This document shows positions 63,603 to 64,000 of a stretch of DNA of 64,000 nt, one piece after another. Below the pieces are notes generated by a model. That model was given only the letters and a program-made list of their open reading frames with translations, did not search any database and had not been told where the DNA came from. The position numbers were made by a program, and so were the translations under genes. The stretch spans positions 13,499,118-13,563,117 of the forward strand of contig NC_087078.1 in assembly GCF_026151205.1 (NCBI RefSeq), given 5' to 3'. How positions within the stretch are numbered: position 1 is the first letter of the stretch; every line of letters begins with the position of its first letter. The DNA comes from Bolinopsis microptera (taxonomy: Eukaryota; Ctenophora; Tentaculata; Lobata; Bolinopsidae).

Positions 63603-64000
63603 GTTAGAGCGTGCTGTATTAGAGTGCTGTATTAGAGTGCTATATTAGAGTGCTGTATTAGAGTGCTGTATTAGAGTGCTGTATTAGATGCTGTATTAGA
63701 GTGCTGTATTAGAGTGCTGTATTAGAGTGCTGTATTAGAGTGCTATATTAGAGTGCTGTATTAGAGTGCTGTATTAGATGTTGTATTAGAGTGCTGTATT
63801 AGAGTGAGCTGTATTAGAGTGCTGTATTAGAGTGCTGTATTAGAGTGCTGTATTAGAGTGCTATATTAGAGTGAGCTGTATTAGAGTGCTGTATTAGAGT
63901 GCTGTATTAGAGTGCTGTATTAGAGTGCTATATTAGAGTGCTATATTAGAGTGCTATATTAGAGTGCTGTATTAGAGTGCTGTATTAGAGTGCTGTATTA
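63603..64000 (+). repeat. 15-bp minisatellite beginning at the CCP5 exon 7 donor
   Basis: Units of AGAGTGCTGTATT (with AGAGTGCTATATT, AGATGCTG and AGAGTGAGCTG variants) start within a few bases of the donor GAG|gttagagc and run to the window edge, about 27 copies. Confidence 0.93.

Overview
This is a stretch of animal nuclear DNA, AT-rich and dense in repeats. Its genes are split by GT-AG introns, many over 1 kb. It carries a full-length novel-type protein kinase C, an intronless microsomal cytochrome P450 and the first part of a tubulin deglutamylase (CCP5/AGBL5). TTAGGG-type telomere hexamers and many DNA transposons are also present. The protein families and repeats fit an invertebrate metazoan; I cannot name the phylum from sequence alone. 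There are no bacterial operons, CRISPR arrays or recognisable RNA genes.

Layout. 1-2436 (+): the last exon, and perhaps an earlier one, of an uncharacterised acidic, disordered protein. 2976-4478 (-): a 500-residue P450 with a normal haem site but an aberrant I helix. 6058-46797 (-): one PKC epsilon/eta-type gene. I assembled 17 coding exons whose splice phases all agree and which give 680 residues, in order C2, pseudosubstrate, C1A, C1B, kinase, C-terminal extension. Its introns hold most of the window's repeats: a 5-kb foldback palindrome (11344-16338), telomere-variant hexamers, minisatellites, hAT, pogo-like and other short inverted-repeat elements, MULE transposase fragments, an RNase H retroelement fragment and a nested secreted-protein gene (32510-34550, -). 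47410-48701 (+): a decayed non-LTR reverse transcriptase lies just upstream of the PKC start. 50838-53556: an inverted-repeat element interrupted by two hAT elements, one of which is itself interrupted by a third element rich in telomere-like hexamers. 54187-57004: decayed coding sequence and small repeated elements. 58929-63602 (+): the first seven coding exons of CCP5, running off the right edge.

The most unusual pattern is tandem repeats built from, or directly abutting, splice junctions. PKC exon 13 (4 x 49 bp), PKC exon 8 (about 18 x 43 bp) and CCP5 exon 5 (27-bp units at two places) each have arrays whose unit contains the intron end plus the first exon bases. The PKC exon 2 acceptor abuts a 9-bp array, the CCP5 exon 7 donor opens directly into a minisatellite, and the PKC exon 7 donor is duplicated inside its intron. 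Two unrelated genes are affected.

The genes are not functionally linked in any visible way: PKC is diacylglycerol signalling, CCP5 is tubulin editing, the P450 is lipid or xenobiotic oxidation, and the nested secreted protein is of unknown function.
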